64,000 nt of DNA from Streptomyces longispororuber (GTDB lineage: Bacteria; Actinomycetota; Actinomycetes; Streptomycetales; Streptomycetaceae): the NCBI RefSeq assembly GCF_024448165.1, contig NZ_JAMOLN010000005.1, positions 1-64,000 of the forward strand, in the 5' to 3' direction. Each line of letters opens with the position of its first letter. Position 1 is the stretch's first letter. The position numbers and the translations under genes were made by a program. The notes below the pieces were generated by a model that was not told the origin of the DNA, did not search any database, and was given only the letters and a program-made list of their open reading frames with translations. Positions 7,460-16,397 of the stretch are shown here, in pieces.

Positions 7460-9865
7460 ATGGCACAGGGCACGGTCCAGGTGACGCACACCGGCACATC
7501 GAGGTGGCGGCGCCGCACGGGCGAGTACGCGTCGCTGGCCGCCGCTCTGGAGGCGGCCGGCGACGGAGACGTGCTGACCGTCGCCCCCGGCACGTACAGA
7601 GAGAACCTCGTCGTCCAGCGCGCGGTGACGCTGCGCGGCCCCGAGGGCTCCCCCGGCTCGGTGCGCATCGCGCCCGCCGACGGGGTGCCGCTGACCGTGC
7701 GGGCCTCCGCCACCGTGCAGGACCTGCACGTGGAGGGCCAGGACGCGGCGGCTCCCGCGCTGCTCGTCGAGGAGGGCGCGCCGGAGATCACCGACGTGCG
7801 GGTGGTGACCCGGTCGGCGGCCGGGATCGAGGTGCGCGGCGGGGCGCGGCCCACCGTGCGGCGCTGCACCGTCGACAATCCGGGCGGCATCGGCATCGCC
7901 GTACTGGACGGCGGGGGCGGTGTGTTCGAGGAGTGCGAGGTGGTCGCCGCCGGTCAGGCCGGCGTCGCCGTGCGCGGTGGCGCGCACCCCCGCCTGGAGC
8001 GCTGCCGGGTGCACCACACGTCGGGATCGGGCCTCTCCGCGACCGGCGAGCACACCGGTCTGGAGGCCGTCGGCTGCGAGGTGTACGAGGTCAAGGGCTC
8101 GGGCGTGCAGATCACCGGGCGGGCCACCGCGCACCTGACGGACTGCGACGTGCACCGCACGACGGCCGACGGGGTCACGCTCGACACGGACGCGGTGCTG
8201 ACCCTCGCGGACTGCCGCATCCACGACGTCCCGGAGAACGCGGTGGACCTGCGCTCCCGGTCCGTGCTCACCCTGACCCGTTCCACCGTGCGGCAGTTCG
8301 GGCGCAACGGTCTTTCGGTGTGGGACCCGGGCACGCGGGTGGACGCCAACCAGTGCGAGATCCACGACAGCACGGGGGACTATCCGGCGGTGTGGGTGAG
8401 CGACGGGGCGACCGCGGTGCTGGACGCGTGCCGGGTGCACGACGTGCCGGACGCACTGTTCGTGCTCGACCGCGGTTCGCGCGTGGACGTCGTCGACACC
8501 GACCTCTCGCAGGTGCGCAACACGGCGGTGTCGGTGAGCGACGGCGCGACCGCGCAGCTCGACGACTGCCGCATCCGGGAGGCCGCGACGGGCGCCTGGT
8601 TCCGTGACCACGGCAGCGGCGGCACGTTGTCCAACTGCACGGTGGACGCGACCCAGACGGGCGTGATCGTCACCAAGGGCGCCGACCCGACCATCGAGCG
8701 CTGCTCGGTCACCTCCCCCGCGGAGGCCGGCTTCTACGTGTCGGCGGGCGGCCGGGGCAGCTTCCACGGCTGCCGCGTGTCGGGCAGCGGCGGCTACGGC
8801 TTCCACGTGATCGACGGCTGCCGTACCACGCTCAAGAAGTGCCGTACGGAGCGGTGCTCGCGCGGTGGCTACGAGTTCGCCGAGGACGGCCCGCTGGTCG
8901 AGGAGTGCACCAGCGACGAGAGCGGCGGGATGCGTCCGGGGGCGACGGCCGCTCCGGAGCCGGTCGTGCAGACCGCGACGCAGTCCGTGGGGCTGCTCAG
9001 CGCGGTGCCCGACCAGCGGCCCGCCGCGCCGCCCCAGGAGGAGGCGCAGCCTTCGCGCACGTCGAAGGCGGTACTCGGTGAACTCGACGCGCTGGTGGGC
9101 CTGGAGAGCGTCAAGCGCGAGGTGCGGGCGCTCACCGACATGATCGAGGTGGGGCGCAGGCGCCAGGAGGCCGGTCTCAAGGCCGCGTCCGTGCGACGGC
9201 ACTTGGTGTTCACCGGCTCCCCCGGCACGGGCAAGACGACGGTGGCGCGGCTCTACGGCGAGATCCTCGCCTCGCTCGGCGTCCTGGGGACGGGGCACCT
9301 GGTGGAGGTGTCCCGGGTCGATCTGGTCGGCGAGCACATCGGATCGACCGCGATCCGTACCCAGGAGGCCTTCCAACGGGCCCAGGGCGGCGTGCTGTTC
9401 ATCGACGAGGCGTACGCCCTGTCCCCCGAGGACTCGGGGCGGGACTTCGGCCGTGAGGCGATCGACACGCTCGTGAAGCTGATGGAGGACCAGCGGGACT
9501 CGGTCGTCGTCATCGTCGCGGGCTACACGGCGGAGATGGAGCGCTTCCTCTCGGTCAACCCCGGTGTGGCGTCCCGGTTCTCACGGACCATCACGTTCTC
9601 CGACTACCTCCCCGAGGAGCTGCTGCGGATCGTGGAGCAGCAGGCGGACGAGCACGAGTACCGGCTCGCCTCCGGGACGCCGGAAGCCCTTCTGAAGTAC
9701 TTCACGGCGATCCCGAAGGGTCCGGCGTTCGGCAACGGCCGCACCGCGCGGCAGACGTTCGAGTCGATGGTGGAGCGGCACGCGGGCCGGGTCGCCCAGG
9801 TCGACGAGCCGGACACCGACGACCTGACGCTCCTCTACCCGGAGGACCTGCCGGAGCTGCCCTGA
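7460..9865 (+). CDS. Right-handed beta-helix repeat protein fused to an AAA+ (CbbX/EccA-type) ATPase
   Basis: 801 aa. Residues about 10-480 are a long run of roughly 23-residue repeats of the parallel beta-helix type (patterns such as V.DC.VH.T..DGV.L) with frequent Cys residues. A Pro/Gln/Ala linker follows (about 490-530). The C-terminal AAA+ domain has Walker A GSPGTGKTT at 586-594, Walker B LFIDEA with Asp649 and Glu650, and ASRF and FGNGRTARQTFE segments typical of CbxX/CfqX and ESX EccA ATPases. EccA proteins have TPRs instead of a beta-helix, so the repeat part may be a substrate- or polysaccharide-binding platform (inference). No ESX genes lie nearby. The 3' end overlaps the convergent hydrolase gene by 31 bp. 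Confidence 0.85.
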   Translation: MAQGTVQVTHTGTSRWRRRTGEYASLAAALEAAGDGDVLTVAPGTYRENLVVQRAVTLRGPEGSPGSVRIAPADGVPLTVRASATVQDLHVEGQDAAAPALLVEEGAPEITDVRVVTRSAAGIEVRGGARPTVRRCTVDNPGGIGIAVLDGGGGVFEECEVVAAGQAGVAVRGGAHPRLERCRVHHTSGSGLSATGEHTGLEAVGCEVYEVKGSGVQITGRATAHLTDCDVHRTTADGVTLDTDAVLTLADCRIHDVPENAVDLRSRSVLTLTRSTVRQFGRNGLSVWDPGTRVDANQCEIHDSTGDYPAVWVSDGATAVLDACRVHDVPDALFVLDRGSRVDVVDTDLSQVRNTAVSVSDGATAQLDDCRIREAATGAWFRDHGSGGTLSNCTVDATQTGVIVTKGADPTIERCSVTSPAEAGFYVSAGGRGSFHGCRVSGSGGYGFHVIDGCRTTLKKCRTERCSRGGYEFAEDGPLVEECTSDESGGMRPGATAAPEPVVQTATQSVGLLSAVPDQRPAAPPQEEAQPSRTSKAVLGELDALVGLESVKREVRALTDMIEVGRRRQEAGLKAASVRRHLVFTGSPGTGKTTVARLYGEILASLGVLGTGHLVEVSRVDLVGEHIGSTAIRTQEAFQRAQGGVLFIDEAYALSPEDSGRDFGREAIDTLVKLMEDQRDSVVVIVAGYTAEMERFLSVNPGVASRFSRTITFSDYLPEELLRIVEQQADEHEYRLASGTPEALLKYFTAIPKGPAFGNGRTARQTFESMVERHAGRVAQVDEPDTDDLTLLYPEDLPELP

Positions 9866-12222
9866 GGCTCGCCCTCGGGGCGCGGCTGCGGGACGCCGGG
9901 CTTGAGGCGGGCCAGGAGGCGGGTGCGTTCCTCGGCGAAGACCGGGTCGGCCTGGTAGTCGCCGTGACCCAGGATCGGTGCGGGCAGCGGGTGTTGCTCG
10001 GTGCGGCCGTAGGCGAGCGGGTCCAGGAGGGCCGGGTGGTCGACCTGGGGGCCGCATTCGCCGGGCAGGTCGATCGGGCCGCCGATCGGGTCCGTCCTGC
10101 GGTGCAGATTGCGCCAGCAGTCGACCTGCCGGTGCAGCGACGTGAGGGCCGCGGGTCCGAAGTGCACGGGGAACCAGCGTCCGTACAGCCGCTCCAGCGG
10201 CGACCCGTAGGTGAGCAGTCCGACGCGCTTGCGCACGGAGGGGTGCAGTTGCCAGGCCGCCGCGGCCGCCAGCACGCTGCCCTGTGAGTGCCCGGACAGC
10301 ACGAGCCGGCCGCCGGTGGCGCGGGTCCAGGTGGCCATGCGCCAGGTGAGGTCGGGGACGGCGCGCTCGGCGTAGCAGGGGGGCGCGAAGGGGTGCGCGG
10401 CTCGCGGCCAGAAGGTGCCCACGTCCCAGAGGATGCCGATGGTGCGGCGTGCGGACGCGTCCTTGTAGGCGCGGCGGCCCCAGGTGACGAACAGTATGAA
10501 GCCGAAGCCGATCAGCCAGGAGCCGAGTGCCTGCGCGGTGTCCGCGGCTCCCTCGACGACGGAGAAGGTGCCCTCGGCGGCGGTTCCCGGCACCTTTCCG
10601 GTGGCCCAGGCACCGGCCACGGCGAGGGCGCCGAGCAGCAGGGTCACGGACGAGACGACGCCGATCATCAGGGGTGCCCGGTCGGTGAGGGCGGCCCGTG
10701 CGCGGGTGCCGGCGATCCGTGCGGTGCGCGTCGGGTCGGGGCGCTCGCCGGGTTCGGCGGAGCGCTCGTCCAGGGCGTAGTCCAGGCCGACCTGGGTCTT
10801 CTCGCGCTTCTTGACGCGTGCGGTGCGTACGGCGAGGGCGGCGCACAGGACGGCGACGATCACCAGGAGGGGCGGGATGACGGCGGCCTGCCAGGACAGC
10901 AGCACCGGCGGGCCCTTGATCAGGCCGCTGGTGCCGTCGAGCCAGTCCGCGACGCGCTGCGCGATGCCGCCGGTCATCACGCCGCCCAGGGCGCAGGCGA
11001 GCATCGCGGTGGCGGGTCCGCCGAGGCCGCGCAGCGCGGTGCGGTGGTCGGGCGCCGTGCGGTAGATCGCCGTGGCGACCACGGCGAGGGCGATCACCAG
11101 GGCGCCCTGCACGAGTGCGATGCCGCCGAACGTCGTGTCGCCCGGCAGCCGGCCCGCCGACCGCCAGTCGGGGCGCGACCAGCCCGCGTACAGCATGCTG
11201 AGGACGAGCAGGCCGAGCGCGCCGTACGGCAGGGCGCGCACCAGGGTCTTGTCCAGGCTGATGTCGAGCTTGTTCTCGCTGCGGCCCCGGCGCGCGACGA
11301 CGCCGACGACCAGGAGTGTGCCCACGGCCAGCGAGCCGACGAGGGCCCACCCGAGGACGTCGAGGACGACCGGTCCGCCGGGAGCGCGGTCGTGCCGGGC
11401 GGCCGAGGTGCCGACGGCCGCCGCCACGGTGAGCAGGCCCGCCGCGGTGTGCGCGGCGCGCAGCCGGGCGACGAGGCGCCGCCCGTACCAGAACCCGGGC
11501 CTGCCGAGCGCGCCGCTCGTCTCGCCGTCGTCGGCGTCGGGCTGGTGCGGCAGCGGGCGCTGCGACTCGTAGGCGCTCCAGGTGCGGTGCGAGAGGTACC
11601 ACAGGAGTGCCGTCAGGGCGGTGGGCACGAGCGAGGCGAGGGCGAGCCGTCGGCCGGGCTGGCTCCACCAGCCGCCCGCGCCGTGCGCGTCGACCGCGAG
11701 GAAGCCCAGCCAGGCCCGCTGGTCCGCGCACGCGGCGGTGCCCGCGCACTGCCAGGCCGTCAGGTCGAGCGCGACCTCGCAGACCGCGGCCACCAGGAGC
11801 ACGGTGAGCGTGAGTCCGGTGAGGCGGACCAGCAGGCCGTAGAGCCGGACGTTCCGGGATTTCCTGCGGGCGTTGGGCCGCATCCAGTGGGCGAGGTTGA
11901 CGACCATGAAGGGGAGCAGCAGCAGCCACAGTGCCCGGGAGCCGTTGCCCGAGGTGAGGTTGCACCACACGTACGCCTCGGGGACCGGCTTGCCCCGGTA
12001 GTCCTCCGGCCGTGCCTCCGCGTCGACGTCCTCGCCGCGGCGGAAGACGGCCGCCGTCTCGTCACCCGACACCCGTACCGTCTGCGGGTCGTCGAGCATC
12101 TCCTGAGGTGTGGTGCCGCCGACCCCGTGGACCAGCAGCTCCAGGGCGGTCTCGTCCGCCACCGCCGCCTTCTCGTGCACTTTCTCGTGCACCTTCTCGT
12201 GGTTCTCGCGCGCCGTATTCAT
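9835..12222 (-). CDS. Large integral membrane alpha/beta hydrolase (lipase-like)
   Basis: 795 aa. The N-terminus has LLVHGVGG (about residues 30-37), an oxyanion-hole/lipase-start motif. The middle (about 100-600) has roughly ten membrane helices separated by charged loops. The nucleophile elbow GHSQGS is at 644-649 with Ser646, in a C-terminal domain. A catalytic triad split around a polytopic membrane region is characteristic of a Streptomyces family annotated as integral membrane protein or lipase. The substrate is unknown, a membrane lipid being the obvious guess. The N-terminus repeats HEKVHEKVHEK, a short charged coil. The last 31 bp overlap the convergent ATPase gene. Confidence 0.7.
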   Translation of the reverse strand: MNTARENHEKVHEKVHEKAAVADETALELLVHGVGGTTPQEMLDDPQTVRVSGDETAAVFRRGEDVDAEARPEDYRGKPVPEAYVWCNLTSGNGSRALWLLLLPFMVVNLAHWMRPNARRKSRNVRLYGLLVRLTGLTLTVLLVAAVCEVALDLTAWQCAGTAACADQRAWLGFLAVDAHGAGGWWSQPGRRLALASLVPTALTALLWYLSHRTWSAYESQRPLPHQPDADDGETSGALGRPGFWYGRRLVARLRAAHTAAGLLTVAAAVGTSAARHDRAPGGPVVLDVLGWALVGSLAVGTLLVVGVVARRGRSENKLDISLDKTLVRALPYGALGLLVLSMLYAGWSRPDWRSAGRLPGDTTFGGIALVQGALVIALAVVATAIYRTAPDHRTALRGLGGPATAMLACALGGVMTGGIAQRVADWLDGTSGLIKGPPVLLSWQAAVIPPLLVIVAVLCAALAVRTARVKKREKTQVGLDYALDERSAEPGERPDPTRTARIAGTRARAALTDRAPLMIGVVSSVTLLLGALAVAGAWATGKVPGTAAEGTFSVVEGAADTAQALGSWLIGFGFILFVTWGRRAYKDASARRTIGILWDVGTFWPRAAHPFAPPCYAERAVPDLTWRMATWTRATGGRLVLSGHSQGSVLAAAAAWQLHPSVRKRVGLLTYGSPLERLYGRWFPVHFGPAALTSLHRQVDCWRNLHRRTDPIGGPIDLPGECGPQVDHPALLDPLAYGRTEQHPLPAPILGHGDYQADPVFAEERTRLLARLKPGVPQPRPEGEPQGSSGRSSG

Positions 12223-12445
12223 GTGTCCCCCGTTCCTGAGCGTTACCAGGATCCCGGCTCAGTGCTCCCGTGCGCACCCCTCGTCACGGAATCTCCCCGA
12301 CCCGTCGTGCGGATTTCGCCACCGCGGGGTGCCGCCGCGCTGGTCGGGCGCGCGGGTGGTGGTACGGGTGTCGGTGCCGCGTGCGAGGATGACGCCGAAG
12401 ACCTGAACGTGGCTGGTGTGACGAGGCGAAGGGACCCGACGGGAC

Positions 12446-13273
12446 GTGAGCGAGAACCAGAACCTCCTCGCGGAGCAGCGCCGCGCCCTGATCCTCGACG
12501 AGGTGCGTCGCCGCGGCGGCGTCCGGGTCAATGAACTCACCAGGAAGCTCGGCGTGTCGGACATGACGGTCCGCCGCGATCTGGACGCACTGGCCCGGCA
12601 GGGCGTGCTGGAGAAGGTGCACGGCGGGGCCGTGCCGGTCGTCGAGGCGAGCACGCACGAGCCCGGGTTCGAGGCCAAGTCGGGCTTGGAGCTGACCGCC
12701 AAGGAGGACATCGCGCGGACCGCCGCCACGCTGGCCGCGCCGGGCACCGCGATCGCCCTCTCCGGCGGGACGACGACGTACGCGCTGGCCCAGCAGCTGC
12801 TCGACGTGCCGGACCTGACGGTGGTGACGAACTCGGTGCGGGTGGCGGACGTGTTCCACGCCGCGCAGCGCAGTGCGGGGACCCGGCAGGGCGCGGCCAC
12901 CGTGGTGCTGACCGGTGGTGTGCGCACGCCGTCCGACTCGCTGGTGGGGCCCGTCGCCGACCAGGCCATCGCGGCGCTCCACTTCGACGTGCTGTTCCTC
13001 GGCGTGCACGGGATAAGCCCGGAGGCGGGCCTGTCCACGCCGAACCTGGCGGAGGCCGAGACGAACCGGCGGCTGGTGCAGTCCGCGCGGCGGGTGGTCG
13101 TCGTCGCCGACCACACCAAGTGGGGGACGGTGGGCCTGAGTTCGTTCGCCTCGCTCGACCAGGTGGACACCCTGGTGACGGACGCGGGGCTGCCCGTCGA
13201 CGCCCGCGCGGAGGTCTCCGAGCACGTGCGGCTGGTCGTCGCCGGTGAGCCCGAGACCGGTACAGACATCTGA
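12446..13273 (+). CDS. DeoR/GlpR family transcriptional regulator
   Basis: 275 aa from a GTG start. The N-terminal winged helix-turn-helix (about residues 8-62) has EVRRRGGVRVNELTRKLGVS and the family signature DMTVRRDLDALARQGVL..VHGGA. The C-terminal sugar-phosphate sensor domain has SGGTTTYALA, TVVTNS, VVLTGG, FLGVHG and ADHTKWG. The regulators in this family bind sugar phosphates and usually repress sugar genes nearby, but no sugar gene adjoins this one, so its target may be remote. It is divergent from the membrane hydrolase (223 bp apart). Confidence 0.9.
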   Translation: MSENQNLLAEQRRALILDEVRRRGGVRVNELTRKLGVSDMTVRRDLDALARQGVLEKVHGGAVPVVEASTHEPGFEAKSGLELTAKEDIARTAATLAAPGTAIALSGGTTTYALAQQLLDVPDLTVVTNSVRVADVFHAAQRSAGTRQGAATVVLTGGVRTPSDSLVGPVADQAIAALHFDVLFLGVHGISPEAGLSTPNLAEAETNRRLVQSARRVVVVADHTKWGTVGLSSFASLDQVDTLVTDAGLPVDARAEVSEHVRLVVAGEPETGTDI

Positions 13274-13363
13274 CGGGCCGACAGCTATGGTGACCGTACC
13301 CGGTCAACCGCTCTGTTCTGCCCGTCCGTTGGTGGCGTCTTCCTGTTTGGGGGCTGAACGTTC

Positions 13364-13852
13364 ATGGCACGTCGACTTCTCCCCGTCGGTCTCGATTTCG
13401 TCGAGACGGCGCCGCTGCGGCTCGTGTTCGCCCGTGAGGTGTCCGCATCGCCGGACGCCGTGTACCGGGCGCTCGCGGAGGACGTCGCCGGGTGGCCCCA
13501 GTGGTTCTCGGCGGTGACCCTGGCCAGACCCCTCGACGACGGGGCCGACGGCCCGCGGCGCGAGGTCCGGCTCAAGGGCGGGACCCGGTTCGTGGAGACC
13601 ATCGTGGCCGCCGAGCCCGACGGGCTGTACGCGTACCGGGTGGACGAGACCAACGCACCGGGTGTGCGGGCCCTGTTGGAGGAGTGGCGGGTCGTCGCCG
13701 TGCCCGGCGGCTCCCGCGTGCAGTGGACGTTCGCGGCGGACGGCGCCGCCCCGTTCCGGGTGGGTCTGAAGGTGGGCCGGGCCGGTCTCGGGCGGGCCTT
13801 CCGGGACGCGGTCGGAGCCCTGGACCGGCGCCTGTCGTCGGCGAACGCCTAG
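13364..13852 (+). CDS. SRPBCC (START-like) family protein
   Basis: 162 aa. It shows the polyketide-cyclase/START fold pattern: ASPDAVYRALAEDVAGWPQWF near residues 27-47, a beta sheet with GTRFVETIV and LYAYRVDET, and a long C-terminal helix ending GLGRAFRDAVGALDRRL. Such proteins bind hydrophobic ligands; no catalytic assignment is possible. A GGGGG site lies upstream of the ATG. It follows the DeoR gene by 90 bp and converges with the cysteine-synthase-like gene. Confidence 0.75.
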   Translation: MARRLLPVGLDFVETAPLRLVFAREVSASPDAVYRALAEDVAGWPQWFSAVTLARPLDDGADGPRREVRLKGGTRFVETIVAAEPDGLYAYRVDETNAPGVRALLEEWRVVAVPGGSRVQWTFAADGAAPFRVGLKVGRAGLGRAFRDAVGALDRRLSSANA

Positions 13853-13862
13853 GCGGAGCCGG

Positions 13863-15014
13863 TCACTCGGGCCACTGTCCCGTCTCGAGCAGCTGCGTGA
13901 TGGCCTCGGCGTACGGGGCGATGTCCAGGCCCTGCCGCGCCAGCCAGTCGTCCGAGTAGTACTTGTCCAGGTAGCGGTCGCCGGGGTCGCACAGCAGGGT
14001 CACGACGCTGCCGGTGCGGCCCTGCGCCACCATCTCGGCGACGATCTTCAGGGCGCTCCACAGGCCGGTGCCCGTCGAGCCGCCCGCCTTGCGGCCGATG
14101 GCCTGCTCCAGGGCGCGGACGGCCGCCACGCTCGCCGCGTCGGGGACCTTCATCATGCGGTCGATGGCGCCGGGCACGAAGCTGGGCTCCATGCGAGGGC
14201 GGCCGATGCCCTCGATGCGGGAGCCGCAGTCGCTCGTCGCGTCGGCGTTGTCCGTCGTCCAGCCTTCGAAGAAGCAGGAGTTCTCGGGGTCGGCGACACA
14301 GATGCGGGTGTCGTGCTGCATGTAGTGGACGTAGCGGGCGAGGGTCGCCGAGGTGCCGCCGGTGCCGGCCGTCGCGACGATCCACGCCGGGTGCGGGTAG
14401 CGCTCCAGCTCCATCTGTCGATAGATCGACTCGGCGATGTTGTTGTTGCCGCGCCAGTCCGTGGCCCGCTCCGCGTAGGTGAACTGGTCCATGTAGTGAC
14501 CGCCGGTGCGGGCGGCCAGGTCGGCGGCCTCCGCGTACACCGTCATGGGGTCGTCGACGAAGTGGCACCGGGCGCCGTGGAATTCGATGAGTCGGCACTT
14601 CTCGGCGCTGGTCGTACGGGGCATCACCGCGATGAAGGGGACGCCGATCAGCTTCGCGAAGTAGGCCTCCGAGACCGCCGTCGAGCCGCTCGACGCCTCG
14701 ATGACGGGGCGGCCCGGACGGATCCAGCCGTTGCACAGGCCGTAGAGGAACAGCGAGCGTGCCAGGCGGTGCTTGAGACTTCCCGTGGGGTGGGTCGACT
14801 CGTCCTTGAGGTAGAGGTCGATGCCCCAGTGCTCCGGCAGCGGGAAGCGCAGCAGGTGGGTGTCGGCCGAGCGGTTGCTGTCGGCCTGCACCTTGCGGAC
14901 GGCTTCTTTGAGCCAGGTTCGGTAGTCGGGATCCGTGTGGTCGACGTCGAGCGTCGGCATCGGTTCACCGGCCGCGCCGTCGCCCAGGGGACGGCCTTGC
15001 TGAATCGTGCTCAC
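13863..15014 (-). CDS. PLP-dependent cysteine synthase/desulfhydrase family protein (Cds1-like)
   Basis: 383 aa from a GTG start with AAGGAG 8 bases upstream. Fold type II PLP enzyme: [16 protein letters not shown] gives the Schiff-base lysine at 81, [14 protein letters not shown] the substrate loop, and [15 protein letters not shown] the phosphate-binding glycine loop. The long insertion and the [22 protein letters not shown] segment resemble the mycobacterial L-cysteine desulfhydrase Cds1 rather than CysK/CysM. Predicted reaction: L-cysteine to pyruvate, ammonia and sulfide, or a related beta-replacement. The single-gene setting gives no further clue. Confidence 0.8.
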   Translation of the reverse strand: MSTIQQGRPLGDGAAGEPMPTLDVDHTDPDYRTWLKEAVRKVQADSNRSADTHLLRFPLPEHWGIDLYLKDESTHPTGSLKHRLARSLFLYGLCNGWIRPGRPVIEASSGSTAVSEAYFAKLIGVPFIAVMPRTTSAEKCRLIEFHGARCHFVDDPMTVYAEAADLAARTGGHYMDQFTYAERATDWRGNNNIAESIYRQMELERYPHPAWIVATAGTGGTSATLARYVHYMQHDTRICVADPENSCFFEGWTTDNADATSDCGSRIEGIGRPRMEPSFVPGAIDRMMKVPDAASVAAVRALEQAIGRKAGGSTGTGLWSALKIVAEMVAQGRTGSVVTLLCDPGDRYLDKYYSDDWLARQGLDIAPYAEAITQLLETGQWPE

Positions 15015-15343
15015 CGCACGGCTCCTTCGCGTCGTTCCGAGCGTCGGCCCGGGCAGGCCCCCGACAATGGATCGGCAGGGGATGCCCAGCGGACCGGTGC
15101 GGCCCCGGTCGGAGCGACCCGGACGCCTCGATCATAGACACCTTCCGCACGCTTCTCACCTGCATAAACACACCTTTGAGCGCCTCAAAGGACGGCCTGG
15201 CGACCGGGCGGGAACGGACGTGCGAGGGGGGCGCGCATTCCGTTTGCACCCACTGCTTCACTCCACGTCCACATGCACACTGGTGCTCCTGGCCAGGTGC
15301 GTGCAGACTGCACCGCACGAACGCACTGAGGGGGCGAAGCGGC
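15015..15343. promoter_or_regulatory. 329-bp divergent intergenic region with an 8-bp perfect inverted repeat
   Basis: No gene is seen. CCTTTGAG-CGC-CTCAAAGG at 15173-15191 is a perfect inverted repeat with a 3-base spacer, a possible operator. On the minus strand TATGAT (15131-15136) is a good -10 candidate for the Cds1-like gene, about 115 bases before its GTG; I find no matching -35. The repeat lies just upstream of that -10. Confidence 0.45.
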
Positions 15344-15658
15344 ATGGCGGAGCCGGAGTTCACGGCGACGGGCGTGCGGATCGGGCGGCGGTTGCGCTCT
15401 CTGACCCGGGCCGGCCAGGTCCGGATCAAGGGCGGCAGGCTGGAGTTGCTCACGAGTTACGGCAGTGAGATCGACAGCGCCCCCCTCGACGAAGTCCGTG
15501 CGGGCAAGCCCTGGTTCGGCGCCGACGACCGCGCGACGGCCGAGGTCGACGGCAGGCGGTACCTGCTGCGGCTCGGCGGTCAGGGTGGCGATGCCGGACC
15601 GCCGACGGCACGCCGGTTCATCGAGGCCGTGCGCAGGGCCACGACCCGCACGTCCTAG
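15344..15658 (+). CDS. Small conserved-type hypothetical protein
   Basis: 104 aa from the ATG at 15344 with GGGG upstream. I do not recognise it. It has a basic N-terminal half (RIGRRLRSLTRAGQVRIKGGRLELLTSYG), a DDRATAEVDGRRYLLRLGG beta segment and a C-terminal helix EAVRRA. It is soluble, with no cysteines, signal peptide or helix-turn-helix. Codon use matches the neighbours. Confidence 0.6.
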   Translation: MAEPEFTATGVRIGRRLRSLTRAGQVRIKGGRLELLTSYGSEIDSAPLDEVRAGKPWFGADDRATAEVDGRRYLLRLGGQGGDAGPPTARRFIEAVRRATTRTS

Positions 15659-15864
15659 TTCCACGCGCTCCGGAGGGGCAGCCGTCGAAGTTGCACGCCC
15701 GCATCCCCTGGGTCACTCTGGTCACACATCACTACTCAGGGTTTACCGGCGATGACGCTGCGAACCAGCCCGCCGGACACAAGCAGCGGGCGGTCCTGTT
15801 CACAGCGTGGTCCTTCCGCTCGATCCGATCTCGTCTTCCGGACCTCTTTCGGGGAGTCGCAGCC

Positions 15865-16362
15865 GTGATCAGCCAGCCGAGCAGGCATTGCACGGTGGAG
15901 CTCCAAGCCCTGCCGTCGCGGATCGGTCAGGTCCGCAGAATCGTATCGGCGCAGTTGCGCTACTGGCATCTCGATCCACTGATCGACCTGGCGGCGCTCG
16001 GTGTCACCGAGCTGCTGACCAACGTCCACCGGCATGCCGAGCCGGACAAGATGTGCACCGTGGAGATCGAACTGCGCAGGGACCGGCTGACGGTCTCCGT
16101 GTACGACCACGATCCGCGGTTCCCCGAGGTCCGCGACGCCGATCCGCTGGCGACCTGCGGACGCGGTCTCGCGATGGTCGCCTCGGTGAGCGACGACTGG
16201 GGGGTGCGGCCGCACGGCGACGGCGGCAAGGTCGTCTGGTTCTCGCTGCCCGCCCCGTCGCCCGCGGTGGCCCTGCCCCCGTATCCGGTGTACGGCTCCA
16301 CGGCCGCAGTCCACGCCGACGCGCCCACGCATGCTCCCGCCCGGTCGGCCGTCGCAGGCTGA
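15865..16362 (+). CDS. HATPase-domain anti-sigma-like serine kinase
   Basis: 165 aa from a GTG start with GGGGAG 8 bases upstream. GHKL ATPase fold: N box ALGVTELLTNVHRHAEPD with the catalytic Glu-Asn pair (residues 50-54 region), G1 box SVYDHDPRFP, and G2 CGRGLAMVASVSDDWGV. This is the RsbW/SpoIIAB-type family that streptomycetes carry in dozens of copies. It would bind ATP and either sequester a sigma factor or phosphorylate a STAS antagonist. A STAS protein occurs at 61156, but 45 kb away, so pairing is speculative. The Pro/Ala-rich tail is probably disordered. Confidence 0.85.
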   Translation: MISQPSRHCTVELQALPSRIGQVRRIVSAQLRYWHLDPLIDLAALGVTELLTNVHRHAEPDKMCTVEIELRRDRLTVSVYDHDPRFPEVRDADPLATCGRGLAMVASVSDDWGVRPHGDGGKVVWFSLPAPSPAVALPPYPVYGSTAAVHADAPTHAPARSAVAG

Positions 16363-16397
16363 CCGGGCGGTGATCACACCGTCAGGACGGATCCGCG

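Noticed and set aside
10288..12534. 748-aa frame opposite the membrane hydrolase
   Set aside because: Composition of a shadow frame, no start signal, and it runs into the DeoR gene.
15865..16362. HATPase kinase as partner of the STAS protein at 61156
   Set aside because: Separated by 45 kb; Streptomyces genomes carry many of both families, so no evidence supports pairing.
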